A stretch of 64,000 nucleotides of DNA from an uncultured Flavobacteriaceae bacterium. GTDB taxonomy: Bacteria; Bacteroidota; Bacteroidia; Flavobacteriales; Flavobacteriaceae. The first letter of the stretch is position 1; every line of letters begins with the position of its first letter. Below, piece by piece: positions 7,813 to 17,314 of the stretch. Below the pieces are notes generated by a model that was not told where the DNA came from, made no database searches, and saw only the letters and a program-made list of their open reading frames with translations. The stretch covers positions 1 to 64,000 of the forward strand of contig CAKZOO010000039.1 of the NCBI GenBank assembly GCA_937136455.1. Reading direction: 5' to 3'. The translations under genes and the position numbers were made by a program.

Positions 7813-8559
7813 TCAAAAGAATGATATAACTAATCTTGTGTTTTTTAAGTCTTTAATATATAAGAAAGGACATTTTTCAACTCTATCTTCACTATTTAGA
7901 AAATATTTCACTTTATGTTCTTTTATAATTTCTCCATTTTTTGTCCATCTTATATTCCACTCGTAATTACATGGTTGAATAATTGGCAATTCTAGATTTT
8001 CATCTACAAGTTCAATATTCCAAGTCCATATAGGTTTATTTAAATCTTTTTTATGAGGCTCGACGTTCCAAAGCTCTATTTTGTTTTTGGTTTTTATGTT
8101 TTTGTTGCAAGTTAAGGTTTCAATTAAAGTCTTATAATAGTATAATCTAGAATCAGATTGTCTCATTTGTGGAAATTTTATTAATCCCATTTTCACCCAA
8201 AAATTTTCTGATTCTCTAGGAGAACAGAATAAAGTAATTGCTAAATCTCCTTTTTGTTTAAAATAATTTGAAATTTTTTCAAAAAACTTTCTTCCCAATC
8301 CTTTATTTCGAAAGTTTGGTTTTATTTCTAAAATATCTATTTCAACATGAATTCCTCCTTGACTCCATGCGCAAAATCCGATTGGTTCATCATTATAAGT
8401 CAATGTTAAAAACCTTTTCTCATGAAAGGCATTCTCAATTATGTTCCAGTTACAATAAAAACCTTCATTAGATTCTTGTTCCTCTTCAAGAAGCCAGTTT
8501 TCAATCAAATTAAGATTATCTGGTGAGGGGTTTGTGTCAAGTTTAATTTCTGAGTTCAT
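7813..8559 (-). CDS. GNAT-family N-acetyltransferase with an extra C-terminal region
   Basis: Residues ~30-130 have the acetyl-CoA-binding GNAT pattern: a LTYNDEPIGFCAW strand, IDILEIKPNFRNKGLGRKFFE with the R/Q-x-x-G-x-G/A pyrophosphate loop (RNKGLG), and a following FCSPRESENFWVKMGL helix-strand. The C-terminal ~100 residues (after ~150) are polar, rich in Trp and Asn, and match nothing I recognise; they may bring the substrate or a partner. It runs opposite to its neighbours and sits alone between the regulatory pair and the secreted 70-residue gene. The substrate cannot be told. Confidence 0.8.
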   Translation of the reverse strand: MNSEIKLDTNPSPDNLNLIENWLLEEEQESNEGFYCNWNIIENAFHEKRFLTLTYNDEPIGFCAWSQGGIHVEIDILEIKPNFRNKGLGRKFFEKISNYFKQKGDLAITLFCSPRESENFWVKMGLIKFPQMRQSDSRLYYYKTLIETLTCNKNIKTKNKIELWNVEPHKKDLNKPIWTWNIELVDENLELPIIQPCNYEWNIRWTKNGEIIKEHKVKYFLNSEDRVEKCPFLYIKDLKNTRLVISFF

Positions 8560-8718
8560 TCTGATTTCAATTGTTTTCTAGTAGATTAAAATTATAAATA
8601 GGCCCTTTGATATTTTAGTACGTAAAGTCGTAATGTCTAGCTGTATTACATTCAACTTTTATTATGAGAATAATACATGCAATATCAATGATTTAAAAAA
8701 TACGTCAATATGACATTT

Positions 8719-8734
8719 GTCTAAATAAATAGAC
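8719..8734. promoter_or_regulatory. Palindrome B, GTCT-N8-AGAC, upstream of the 70-residue secreted protein
   Basis: GTCTAAATAAATAGAC, with 5-bp arms, lies 106 bases before the ATG at 8841. It belongs to the set of six island palindromes. The 281 bases between the divergent acetyltransferase and this gene contain no other clear signal. Confidence 0.55.
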
Positions 8735-8840
8735 TGTTTTAACAATACATTAATAGTTCAATTAAATAACTTCATTCAAGTTGCAACTAGGTGTATTCCG
8801 AAAAACCTATAAAGAGTAGGATAAATCAAAACATTAAATT

Positions 8841-9053
8841 ATGAAAAATTTAAAATTATTTATGTTAATACTAGCTATGACGTCTGGTGTTACAAGTTTT
8901 GCATTAACTAATTCAAATACAGACGAAGATGGTTGTTTTGTTACTACAAATTATTACAATTCAAACGGTGTGTATTTATATAGTTATACTACTTGGAACT
9001 CATCATGTACAACTGACTCTGAAAGTGTTAATGTAGTCCTAAGGGAAAAATAA
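8841..9053 (+). CDS. 70-residue secreted protein
   Basis: An N-terminal signal peptide (MKNLKLFMLILAMTSGVTSFA, cleavage likely near residue 21) precedes a ~49-residue mature chain. This chain is rich in Tyr, Asn, Ser and Thr, with two cysteines about 30 residues apart that could form a disulphide. The signal starts MKNLK, like the 52-residue lipoprotein at 4974. A perfect terminator hairpin follows within 10 bases, and then the GLPGLI and outer-membrane barrel genes. This resembles Flavobacteriia loci where a tiny exported protein precedes larger envelope genes. It could be a ligand, substrate or pheromone-like product; none of these is shown. Confidence 0.7.
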   Translation: MKNLKLFMLILAMTSGVTSFALTNSNTDEDGCFVTTNYYNSNGVYLYSYTTWNSSCTTDSESVNVVLREK

Positions 9054-9061
9054 TCTTTCTT

Positions 9062-9090
9062 AAATGAGGGTCATATGACCCTCATTTTTT
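9062..9090 (+). terminator. Intrinsic terminator after the 70-residue gene
   Basis: AAATGAGGGTCAT and ATGACCCTCATTT form a perfectly self-complementary stem (9062-9087) followed by T residues to 9090. It sits 15 bases before the GLPGLI gene, so downstream expression would depend on read-through, giving the small product in excess. Confidence 0.85.
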
Positions 9091-9105
9091 ATTAAATTTA
9101 TTATT

Positions 9106-9882
9106 ATGAAAAATTTTATGCTTATAACTATGTTGTTGTTTTCTGTGAATATTTATTCTCAAGAAATAAACACAAAGGCCATATATAAAGATCATTTCAA
9201 CTCAGGAATCGGTTTAATAAGTTCAACTTATGAAATGATTTTTACCAATAGGGAATCCCTTTATGTTGATAGAACCAGTGATAAAGAAAAAATATATGAA
9301 AAATCAAACGATGTTAATTCAGCTTACAGTCCTAAATTAATAGGAGATACTCACCCTCAATTCTATTATAGAAATAGATTAAAAAATAAGATAATATTCA
9401 ATCAAACAACTTTAAGGAAGGAATACACCATTTTTGAAGAGGGAGAGTTAATGAAATGGAATTTGATTAATGAAACTAAAATAATAGGAAAATTCACATG
9501 CTATAAAGCTACAACTGAATTTAGAGGAAGAGAATATACGGCATGGTACACATTAGAAATACCCGTCCCTTTTGGACCACGAAAATTTGGTGGACTTCCT
9601 GGATTGATTATATCTATATCTGATAATTCTAATAAATTTTCATCTAGACTAGTTGAAATTTTACAATATAAAAAAGCCCATCAAGAGTCTATATTCACTT
9701 CATATTCAGACATGAGTGTAATTTCATATGATTCATTCAAACAGTCTTTTTGTGAAGATTTAAAAAAATTCGAAAAAATACTTATTTCAAAAATGCCAAG
9801 AGGAAATACTCTTGTAAGTTCTTCAATTGGATTGGGAAGTGATGAAAACCTTGAAATATTTGAATTTACATGCGACAATTAA
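9106..9882 (+). CDS. GLPGLI family protein
   Basis: The 258-residue exported protein has a signal peptide (cleavage after VNIYSQ) and the family-defining motif GPRKFGGLPGLI at residues ~155-167, preceded by the usual FTCYKATTEFRGREYTAWYT strand pattern. GLPGLI proteins are secreted Bacteroidota proteins of unknown biochemical role that are commonly encoded next to TonB-type outer-membrane barrels. The same holds here: the gene overlaps the start of the next gene by 13 bases, so the two are coupled. The family call is firm; the function is not known. Confidence 0.92.
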   Translation: MKNFMLITMLLFSVNIYSQEINTKAIYKDHFNSGIGLISSTYEMIFTNRESLYVDRTSDKEKIYEKSNDVNSAYSPKLIGDTHPQFYYRNRLKNKIIFNQTTLRKEYTIFEEGELMKWNLINETKIIGKFTCYKATTEFRGREYTAWYTLEIPVPFGPRKFGGLPGLIISISDNSNKFSSRLVEILQYKKAHQESIFTSYSDMSVISYDSFKQSFCEDLKKFEKILISKMPRGNTLVSSSIGLGSDENLEIFEFTCDN

Positions 9883-12488
9883 TTTTTTTAGTATTGATAG
9901 TTTCTGTCTACACTTCATTTTCTCAAACAACAATCGAAGTGACAGTAATCAATTCTAAAAAAGAAACATTACCCTTTGCTAATGTGTTAGTATTTGACAA
10001 AGAAAATACTGAATCCTTAATCACTTTTGGATATACAGACGGAAATGGTCAAGTAAGTTTTAATATAGATGACTTTGAAGCTCTATTAATTGAATGTAAA
10101 ACTTTAGGGTATAAAAACACAAAAAAAGATGTAACAGTTGAGGGGTTAAATACTGTTGAGTTAACATTTAAAATGGTTGAATCTACAACTGAATTGAATG
10201 AAGTTATTGTTTATGAAAACATTCCCCTAAAAGTTAAAAAAGATACCATAGTATACGATGCAAGTTTTTACTCCTATGGAACTGAACAAGTGGTAGAAGA
10301 CTTACTAAAAAATCTACCAGGAGTAAGCGTAGATTCTAAAGGCACAATAAAAGTCAACAATATTCCTATTGAAAAAATAATGGTTGATGGTGATGATTTG
10401 TTTGAGAAAGGATATTCTACTTTGTCTAAGAATATGCCTATTAGTCCAGTCGATAAAATTGAAGTTTATAAAAAATATTCCAACAATAAGCTATTAAAAG
10501 ATATTGAAGATTCTGAAAAAATTGCTTTAAACCTAGTGCTTAAGGAGGATTCAAAAAGAATTTGGTTTGGAAACTTTGACTTAAATGGATCTCTGTTCAA
10601 CTTCGATAGATATTCATTAAAGAATAATCTGATGAATTTCGGTAAAAAAAATAAAGTTTATGTGCTTAGCAATTTCAATACTATAGGATATGATGCTATT
10701 AAAGACGTGCAAACCTTAATAAATTCAATAGCATTAGAAGGAAATTCTACACTTGGAAAAAAAGGCGTGCTACAGAACCGTGTATCAACCTCAAATACAT
10801 ACACTGGATTTGATGATGAGAAAACTAATTTTAATCATTTGAAGTTTATTTCTGTAAATGGAATTACAAGACCTAATGAACAAATTAAATTAAAATCAAA
10901 TGTGGTTTATGCGAAAGATCTTTCAGAATTCATCTACAATTATGATGAGCGTATTTTTTCTGAAGCATCTATAATTGAAAATTTCTCCCAAGAACGTCAA
11001 AACAAATCAAAAGATTTAACATTTATTCGATTTGATTACGATCAATCAATATCCGATAATTCATCTCTTTTAATAAGCTCAAAATATCAAAACTTTAATT
11101 CTTTAAACAATAATAGGTTTATTTTTAATCAACAATCATCTACTGAAGATAAGTCATCAACTAAAAAATCATTTGACACCTATTTGTCATACTCCAATAA
11201 AATTAGTTCTCATAAAGTACTCCTTATCAATAGTAGATTAGTTAAAGACAATATACCTGAGGAACTATCAGTGGATAATTTTAACTATTCAGGATTATTT
11301 AATATCTCAAACATTGATAATTTAAATCAAACCTTTAAGAGTAAATTTGATTTTAGTGGTATTGAAGGACAACTCATCTCTAATAAAAATCAGAATGTGA
11401 GTGAATTTATAATAGGAAATGAAAATAAAAGTGATGAATTTAAAAGTGATTTATCATCGAATAGCACTAATGAAGCAATTGCTAATAATCAATACACAAT
11501 TGATCAAAATGAATTTTATGTAAAATATTATTATTCTTTAAAATCTAAAAATATAATCGCTAGACCATATAGTGAACTGAATTACCTTAACTATTCAATA
11601 ACCAATTCAACCTATGATTACAATACCTTTTATTTTAATTATGGAGGTAGTGTTGAGTTTATATTTAACAACAATTCGTCTGTATCAATCAATTATAATA
11701 AAAACGAACATCCTACTTCTACACAATTAATTTTTGGGGACTATATCCTAGCAAATAGAAATCTCCTAACAAAAGGTGTAGAAGAAAATAAACAACTTAT
11801 AGATCAATCCATTTCAGTAAATTATCATTTGTCCAATTATGAAGGAAGTTCATTTTTGAATTTTTATTACATAGCAAATAATTATGAAAATTATTATTCC
11901 AGTAATCAAATGATTAATCAGTATTACACTTTATCTCAAAGTGTGCTACTGAATGATAAAAAATCATTGTTATCAGGATTTCATCTAGAACAGTTTTTAA
12001 ATTTTATATCGAGTAATTTAAAATTGGATTTTAGGTATAATAGCATACAATATGAAGCTTCTATTAATGATATACGGAGGAACTTTGAATTGAAAAATTT
12101 AAATTCTATCATAGAGTTAAAATCTGGGTTTAAAGGGATATTTAACTATCAAATAGGTATAGAATGGTCCAGTCAATCACTAAATTCAAATAACCTAAAT
12201 AACTCAATAAATTATATAGATTTACTTTATAATTTGAAAAGCATTCAAGGTAAACTAACCATTGAAAACTTTCAGTTTGATAATTTAATTAAAACCAATT
12301 CATACAACTTTGTCAACTTTGACCTTAGAAAGAGTTTTAAAAATAATTCTGATGTAAGTATCGAAGGAGTTAATTTGACAAATACTTCAAAATTTACAAA
12401 TACCCAGATAAGTGATGTTAAAACAATTAGTTCTTCCTTCACTTTTATGCCAAGGTATATATTAGTTGGTTATAAAATTAGATTTTAA
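9870..12488 (+). CDS. TonB-dependent-receptor-like outer-membrane beta-barrel protein
   Basis: The 872-residue protein has a signal peptide ending VYTSFSQ, a carboxypeptidase-regulatory-like beta domain (~20-110), and a plug-like region with KNLPGVSVDSKG and VDGDDLF (~150-230). A long beta-barrel region follows, ending in an aromatic residue (VGYKIRF), as outer-membrane barrels do. No TonB-box is obvious. It is coupled to the GLPGLI gene (13-base overlap), and the ligand may be a peptide or the small secreted protein encoded just upstream; this is inference. The gene ends 20 bases before an IS3-type element, which could affect the mRNA end but does not cut the frame. Confidence 0.88.
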   Translation: MRQLIFLVLIVSVYTSFSQTTIEVTVINSKKETLPFANVLVFDKENTESLITFGYTDGNGQVSFNIDDFEALLIECKTLGYKNTKKDVTVEGLNTVELTFKMVESTTELNEVIVYENIPLKVKKDTIVYDASFYSYGTEQVVEDLLKNLPGVSVDSKGTIKVNNIPIEKIMVDGDDLFEKGYSTLSKNMPISPVDKIEVYKKYSNNKLLKDIEDSEKIALNLVLKEDSKRIWFGNFDLNGSLFNFDRYSLKNNLMNFGKKNKVYVLSNFNTIGYDAIKDVQTLINSIALEGNSTLGKKGVLQNRVSTSNTYTGFDDEKTNFNHLKFISVNGITRPNEQIKLKSNVVYAKDLSEFIYNYDERIFSEASIIENFSQERQNKSKDLTFIRFDYDQSISDNSSLLISSKYQNFNSLNNNRFIFNQQSSTEDKSSTKKSFDTYLSYSNKISSHKVLLINSRLVKDNIPEELSVDNFNYSGLFNISNIDNLNQTFKSKFDFSGIEGQLISNKNQNVSEFIIGNENKSDEFKSDLSSNSTNEAIANNQYTIDQNEFYVKYYYSLKSKNIIARPYSELNYLNYSITNSTYDYNTFYFNYGGSVEFIFNNNSSVSINYNKNEHPTSTQLIFGDYILANRNLLTKGVEENKQLIDQSISVNYHLSNYEGSSFLNFYYIANNYENYYSSNQMINQYYTLSQSVLLNDKKSLLSGFHLEQFLNFISSNLKLDFRYNSIQYEASINDIRRNFELKNLNSIIELKSGFKGIFNYQIGIEWSSQSLNSNNLNNSINYIDLLYNLKSIQGKLTIENFQFDNLIKTNSYNFVNFDLRKSFKNNSDVSIEGVNLTNTSKFTNTQISDVKTISSSFTFMPRYILVGYKIRF

Positions 12489-12561
12489 TTCTTTAGCGCT
12501 AACAATACTGTAGGTTCCCCAAAATTTGAGGCAGTAAGTTTAATTAATAAATTTACTGAAT

Positions 12562-12837
12562 ATGACACGAAGAAAATTCACCTCTAAGTTCAAAACCAAG
12601 GTAGTGTTGGAGGCGCTCAAGGAGCGAGTATCACTATCAGAATTAGCTCAGAAATACGAGCTATCACCAACCCAGATTAGTAAATGGAAGCGTGAGTTTC
12701 TAGAAAATGCTTCTGAGATCTTTGAATCTCCACAAACCGATAAGCGTAGTGAAGCTGAAAAGGAGAAAGATCGGTTACTTAAAACTATCGGAGAGCTTAA
12801 AATTGAGAATGATTTTTTAAAGGACGCCTTGCGCTAA
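12562..12837 (+). CDS. IS3-family transposase OrfA
   Basis: The 91-residue protein starts MTRRKFTSKFKTKVVLEALK and contains the helix-turn-helix LSELAQKYELSPTQISKWK followed by a leucine-zipper-like C-terminus, the standard OrfA that recognises the IS ends. In IS3 elements OrfA and OrfB are joined by programmed -1 frameshifting to make the active enzyme. OrfA itself is intact here, but the OrfB part is broken, so the element is unlikely to move on its own. Confidence 0.9.
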   Translation: MTRRKFTSKFKTKVVLEALKERVSLSELAQKYELSPTQISKWKREFLENASEIFESPQTDKRSEAEKEKDRLLKTIGELKIENDFLKDALR

Positions 12838-12860
12838 TACCATTAGCAGATCGCAGAAAA

Positions 12861-13677
12861 ATGATACGCAAGGGTCATTCTAAAATGAGTGTTCAAAAGC
12901 AATGTAAAGCACTAGCTATTCATCGCTCTGGCTTGTATTACAAACCCAGAGGAGAATCAGAATTGAATTTAAATCTTATGAAACTCATGGACGAACATTA
13001 TATGCATCATCCATTTAAAGGAGCATCAAGAATGTATATTTGGCTAACGAAAGACAAAGGGTATAATGTGAGTAAAAATCGCATAGAGAGGCTCTATTAC
13101 GATGTAATGGGACTTAGAGCCATCATGCCAGGTAAGCACACTTCAAGAAGAAACAAAAAGCATCCTGTACATCCTTACCTTTTAGAAACCTAACAGTAGA
13201 TAGACCCAATCAAGTATGGGCTACTGATATCAATTATATCCCTATGAGAAAAGGATATATGTATCTTACTGCAATCATAGATCTTCACAGTCGGTACGTT
13301 TTAAATTGGAGTGTATCTAATTCAATGGACTTCAATGGTGTAAGGAAACACTTGCGGAAGCTATCCGACTTCATGGTAAACCAACTATCATTAATACCGA
13401 TCAAGGAAGTCAGTACACTTCTGAAATCTTTACCAACTATGTTAAATCAGAAGGAATCAAACTTTCTATGGATGGTAAAGGAAGAGCAACTGACAATGCT
13501 TTTAATGAAGGTCTATGGAGAAATGTGAAGTACGAAAAACCACATCTGAATCCACCTGAAGATGGTATTGATCTTTATCTGAAAGTACAAGAGTATTTTA
13601 ACTACTATAATCATCAGAGAAGACATGAAGCAATAGACTATGAAAAACCAATTGATAAATACAGAAATGTTGCTTGA
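12861..13677 (+). pseudogene. IS3-family transposase OrfB, two frameshifts
   Basis: Pieced together across three frames, the product is a normal rve-type integrase core. It starts MIRKGHSKMSVQKQCK, has the first Asp in VWATDINYIPM, the second in INTDQGSQYTS and the Glu in LWRNVKYEKPH, and ends HEAIDYEKPIDKYRNVA. The frame is lost near 13183 (after HPVHPYLL, before NLTVDRP) and again near 13335 (after NSMD, before TLAEAIRLHG). All catalytic residues survive, so the decay looks recent. Sequencing error could also explain it. Confidence 0.85.
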
Positions 13678-13880
13678 AAATTATCTTAACTTTGAAGAAA
13701 AGCTGCCCTATATGTTGGGGTACCTACAAATATCAAAATAATCATTAAATGGTTCATATAATAAGTAATTAATTTCTTGTCTGGAGATTTCAATAATTTT
13801 AATATAAGCCTAATTGTTTTTGACTATTATTTACTTAATAAATATATAAAAAGTTGCGATATTAATTGGAAAACACTTTG

Positions 13881-13896
13881 GTCTGATTAATTAGAC
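13881..13896. promoter_or_regulatory. Palindrome C, GTCT-N8-AGAC, upstream of the FN3 lipoprotein
   Basis: GTCTGATTAATTAGAC followed by a T-run lies 85 bases before the ATG at 13982. A TAAGTTTG sequence about 30 bases downstream fits the Bacteroidota -7 element (TAnnTTTG). It is part of the island palindrome set. Confidence 0.6.
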
Positions 13897-13981
13897 TTTT
13901 TTCATTATCGGTTTATTGTTTATGTGAATAAGTTTGCCGCAAAAAGTGAATTTATATATTAAACTTAACATAAATAATAAA

Positions 13982-15718
13982 ATGATGAAAACTTTAAAAT
14001 TACTAATTTTTACCTTATCAATAGTTTTTATTGGTTGTGAGAAATTCGATAATATTAATGATAATAACTTAATATCGAATGAACTTTATTCTCCAAATGA
14101 TTATAATTTAGATTTGAAATATTTTTCTATAGCAGTTAGTCAAGCTTTACAATCAAATAATGAATTTAGAAATATAATTAAGGAAGAAAGTTTATTAATG
14201 TTTGATGGTGATTATGATATATTATTGAGTAAAATTATAGATAGAGAAATCAAAACTAACACTTTATCAGATAAAAATTATAATTCAAAAAAATATACTG
14301 TTGAAGATCTTTTAAATAAATCATATAATCAAAATGAGGATTTTATTAAATCAAAAACGAGTAAAGGTCTTTCTATAATAGAGGAATTGTCAATTAAATA
14401 TCCACATTTACAAATTTCAATACCTATACATGCAAATGAATGGGATCAAGAAAATTATATTCCAATTGTTGCGTTTTTGCCAGATAATTATGATGAATCA
14501 AGCACAAAATATATACCAGGTTATGATGAATATGGTAATAATGTTGAGGTAGATGCAATTAATGAACCAGAAGAACCTGTAATTGTAATAGCTCAAAATG
14601 AAAGAGTTGAATTACTTGATTATAGTATAATTCAGGAGGGGTTAGTTCCTTCAACTCCTTTTAATTTATTGGGTACACAGACTGAATCTGGCATTCGTTT
14701 AAAATGGGATATGCCAAGTACTGCTGACAATATGAATACAAGTGGATATTATCTATATAGAAAAGGCGTAGATGATACAAGTTATTTAAAAATAGCCACA
14801 ATATATGGTGTGTATAATAGGAGTTTTGATGATAATAATGTAGAAGCAAATCGTTCATATTCTTATTTTGTTATGTCTTATAATCAAGGCTTAACATCTG
14901 GAGCCTCGAATTATATTACTGTTACTGCTCCAAATTACCCTAAGCCTGTGTTGTCATTTGAAGCTATTCAGCAATCTAAAAATCAAATTGAATTACGTTG
15001 GGAGAATGATCATAGTCAATATATATTAGAAACAAAGCTGTATAAATATGTAGTAGGTGGCACAGGTGGATATCAACAAATAGGGACGTTTACACCAAAT
15101 CAACATGATTATTTTGATAATAATGTCCTTTTAGGGAAAAAAGTATTATACAAAGTAACACATCGAACTTCGTTAGGTGAATCTAATGCGAAATATGATT
15201 TTGTTCAAGCTCCATATAGAGATATTTCCAAGCCCTCACCTGTTTATATTAAAAAAATCACTATCGGGGATTTAAGCGGGATTGAAGGTTGGCCTGCTGG
15301 TAAACCAGAGTTTTATGTGACTGTCTCAAATGTTGGATCTTTGAGTAAGGAACCATACACTATTCAAGACCAAATAAATTTAAAATTTGATACTAGATCT
15401 AAAGAGTCTCAAACTTTTACCGGAAAAAAAGTATTAGATTGGAGACCAGGATTTTGGTATGATATGCTTTCTTTTTATGCATTAGAATATGATAGATCTT
15501 GGGGTACTTTAAAAGTCAATGCTTCTGTAGGGTATCAAAAGAAAAATGATAATAAAGATGGATTTACAGCGAATGGTAGTGTGGATTATGAAATTGAATT
15601 TAGTGATAAGGGAGAGAAATGTGGAAATTCTTATCTATACTATTATGATAATCCAGAAATAGAGTTAGAATTTCCTAATTATGGCGTTAAAATTTTGGTT
15701 AGTGAAAACGATAATTAA
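13982..15718 (+). CDS. Large lipoprotein with fibronectin-III-like domains
   Basis: I start it at the tandem ATGs at 13982/13985, which give a lipoprotein signal (MKTLKLLIFTLSIVFIGCEK, lipobox FIGC). The first ~200 residues are polar and partly helical. Two fibronectin-III-like modules follow (~230-320 with SGIRLKWDMPSTADN and GYYLYRKG; ~325-420 with NQIELRWEND), then a ~150-residue C-terminal beta region. Such proteins are usually surface-exposed and bind partners or polymers. The next gene, a small exported barrel-like protein, begins 13 bases later and is likely co-transcribed. No enzymatic motif is visible. Confidence 0.75.
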   Translation: MMKTLKLLIFTLSIVFIGCEKFDNINDNNLISNELYSPNDYNLDLKYFSIAVSQALQSNNEFRNIIKEESLLMFDGDYDILLSKIIDREIKTNTLSDKNYNSKKYTVEDLLNKSYNQNEDFIKSKTSKGLSIIEELSIKYPHLQISIPIHANEWDQENYIPIVAFLPDNYDESSTKYIPGYDEYGNNVEVDAINEPEEPVIVIAQNERVELLDYSIIQEGLVPSTPFNLLGTQTESGIRLKWDMPSTADNMNTSGYYLYRKGVDDTSYLKIATIYGVYNRSFDDNNVEANRSYSYFVMSYNQGLTSGASNYITVTAPNYPKPVLSFEAIQQSKNQIELRWENDHSQYILETKLYKYVVGGTGGYQQIGTFTPNQHDYFDNNVLLGKKVLYKVTHRTSLGESNAKYDFVQAPYRDISKPSPVYIKKITIGDLSGIEGWPAGKPEFYVTVSNVGSLSKEPYTIQDQINLKFDTRSKESQTFTGKKVLDWRPGFWYDMLSFYALEYDRSWGTLKVNASVGYQKKNDNKDGFTANGSVDYEIEFSDKGEKCGNSYLYYYDNPEIELEFPNYGVKILVSENDN

Positions 15719-15730
15719 TACAATTCAATT

Positions 15731-16360
15731 ATGAAAAATTTCATAGCAGTTCTATTTTTATTAGTAATTTCAAACTTATGTTTAAGTCAAGAAAGGAGTG
15801 GTTATAATGGGCAGATTAGTTTTGGGTACATTTATATGAATAATAGATTAAACAAAACAAATTATTACAATTTTAAGGCAGATAATACACCACTTAATAA
15901 TACAAGTATGAGTGGAATTAATTTAAAATATACTTACCCAACTAATAATCCAAATTTGGATATCATTTTTGGCACTCTGTTTTTATTGGGAAATGATGAT
16001 CTTGGTTCAACTTCATGGACATCTGGACATACAAATTCTTCTGATTATGCTTTAAATGGGGGATCTATTTATGCAGGAATAAGCCCTGAATTGAAAGGAA
16101 GAATTTTTGGATTAACTTCTGAATTTATAATCGGTATCTTTTCTTTTAAAGAAATTATTAGTGTTTATAATAACATTTCAAGTGCAATTATTGACATAAA
16201 CGATAGTAAATCTTCTGTGTTTGGGGGAATGAGTTCATTTGGGTTTTATTTAAATTTAGGAAAGTTTGGAATTAATCCTTCAGTAAATGGAATTTACGCT
16301 GGAGGAAAAGATAGTTTTATTTTCTATGGATTTAATATTCCTGTAACTTTCAGTTTTTAA
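15731..16360 (+). CDS. Exported protein, probable small outer-membrane barrel
   Basis: The 209-residue product has a signal peptide (MKNFIAVLFLLVISNLCLSQ) and alternating hydrophobic strands rich in Gly, Tyr and Asn, ending in Phe (PVTFSF), as small outer-membrane barrels or beta-sandwich proteins do. I do not recognise a family. It is 13 bases downstream of the FN3 lipoprotein gene, so the pair is likely one transcription unit and may work together at the cell surface. Confidence 0.65.
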   Translation: MKNFIAVLFLLVISNLCLSQERSGYNGQISFGYIYMNNRLNKTNYYNFKADNTPLNNTSMSGINLKYTYPTNNPNLDIIFGTLFLLGNDDLGSTSWTSGHTNSSDYALNGGSIYAGISPELKGRIFGLTSEFIIGIFSFKEIISVYNNISSAIIDINDSKSSVFGGMSSFGFYLNLGKFGINPSVNGIYAGGKDSFIFYGFNIPVTFSF

Positions 16361-16813
16361 TTATTCTATTTTTTATAATATCATTTTATTGAGAATCAAT
16401 TTTGTTAATAAACCTTTTTATAACATTATTAAGATATTTTTACTTAATTCAATTTCTAATTCCTGTAAAAAAATAGGTGCATATTTTCAAAGCATTAAAA
16501 CTGTAATGCAATTAAATTGAAAATATTCTGAAATGAGTAATAAAGTCGACATATGGCCTAAAAACAAATTGATTTATATTATGATAGTCGAGAAATATTA
16601 ATCCACATTTTATCTCGATTAGGTCTTAAAAAAAATATTTGAACTAGTTAATAATTTTATGAATTACATTAAATGATTTAAACAATATTGTTAAAAGTTA
16701 GAATACAATCTAAATACCTTCAATTAATTTATTCTTATAGTGATTCGGATTTCAGTTATGAAGATTAGGTAATTAATAAACTAATAGAGGATAATTATGT
16801 AGGGATTGCACAT
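16361..16813. other. 453-base AT-rich stretch without a clear gene
   Basis: No convincing gene is seen. One short frame from an ATG near 16533 is stopped after about 22 codons and may be the relic of a decayed gene. TCGAGA (16588) and TCTCGA (16613) form a weak spaced inverted repeat. No GTCT-N8-AGAC site was noticed here. Confidence 0.5.
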
Positions 16814-17314
16814 ATGATTTTTAATCTTAATTCTGAACACTTAGCTGAAAAATCAAGATATTATTTAAGTGTTCAAGAGTTTATTCGAAATCATCCTGAT
16901 GTTGTTTTTAATATTGCTGAACATAAAATAATACAAGAAGGGAAGATAAAGGATAAGTATTTTGAAATATATGAAAATGTATTAGTAAAAGAACGTAGAA
17001 TTCTTATTCACAAAGATGTAGAACCAAATATGAGTCTGTTTATTGCAGAAAAAAATATTTCTATATTTAAACAAATCGCAGAACTTGTTGTTGGCGATAT
17101 TATAATTGGCGGCAAATTAAGAAATAGTGTTCCTGTTGATGAGTTCTATGGGTTAATTGAAAATTTCCCGAATACTTATGAGAAAAAGCTCTATGCTCAA
17201 ACACGAATATCTTCAATATTGAGTAACTATTTTGAAATGGATAAGGACTTTGGGAAAAAATATAAGAAATATAGAGAAAAACATCAAGTTATAATTACCC
17301 AACTCCTCAACTAG
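16814..17314 (+). CDS. Hypothetical 166-residue cytoplasmic protein
   Basis: No signal peptide, membrane helix or known motif is visible. The protein is mixed helix/strand with a charged C-terminus (FGKKYKKYREKHQ). Its last ~12 codons and stop lie inside the first copy of the tRNA-end-like repeat. Comparable decayed tails ending in a KHL-like stretch and a stop can be read just before the second and fourth repeat copies, though in broken frames. This suggests that the same gene, or its 3' end, once accompanied several copies of the repeat and might be linked to their spread. It does not resemble a tyrosine or serine recombinase. Function unknown. Confidence 0.55.
   Translation: MIFNLNSEHLAEKSRYYLSVQEFIRNHPDVVFNIAEHKIIQEGKIKDKYFEIYENVLVKERRILIHKDVEPNMSLFIAEKNISIFKQIAELVVGDIIIGGKLRNSVPVDEFYGLIENFPNTYEKKLYAQTRISSILSNYFEMDKDFGKKYKKYREKHQVIITQLLN

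Larger units (their letters stand above)
12509..13728 (+). mobile_element. IS3-family insertion sequence (decayed)
   Basis: The ends form a clear imperfect inverted repeat: TGTAGGTTCCCCAAAATTTG at 12509 and, on the other strand from 13728, TGTAGGTACCCCAACATATA, both continuing to GGCAG. Inside are an orfA and a frameshifted orfB in the usual order. Length (~1220 bp) is normal for IS3. I see no convincing 3-4 bp target duplication. It inserted directly after the outer-membrane barrel gene. Confidence 0.88.

Noticed and set aside
16814..17314. Integrase or transposase for the cassettes
   Set aside because: No R-H-R-Y, serine recombinase or DDE motif is visible; left as hypothetical.
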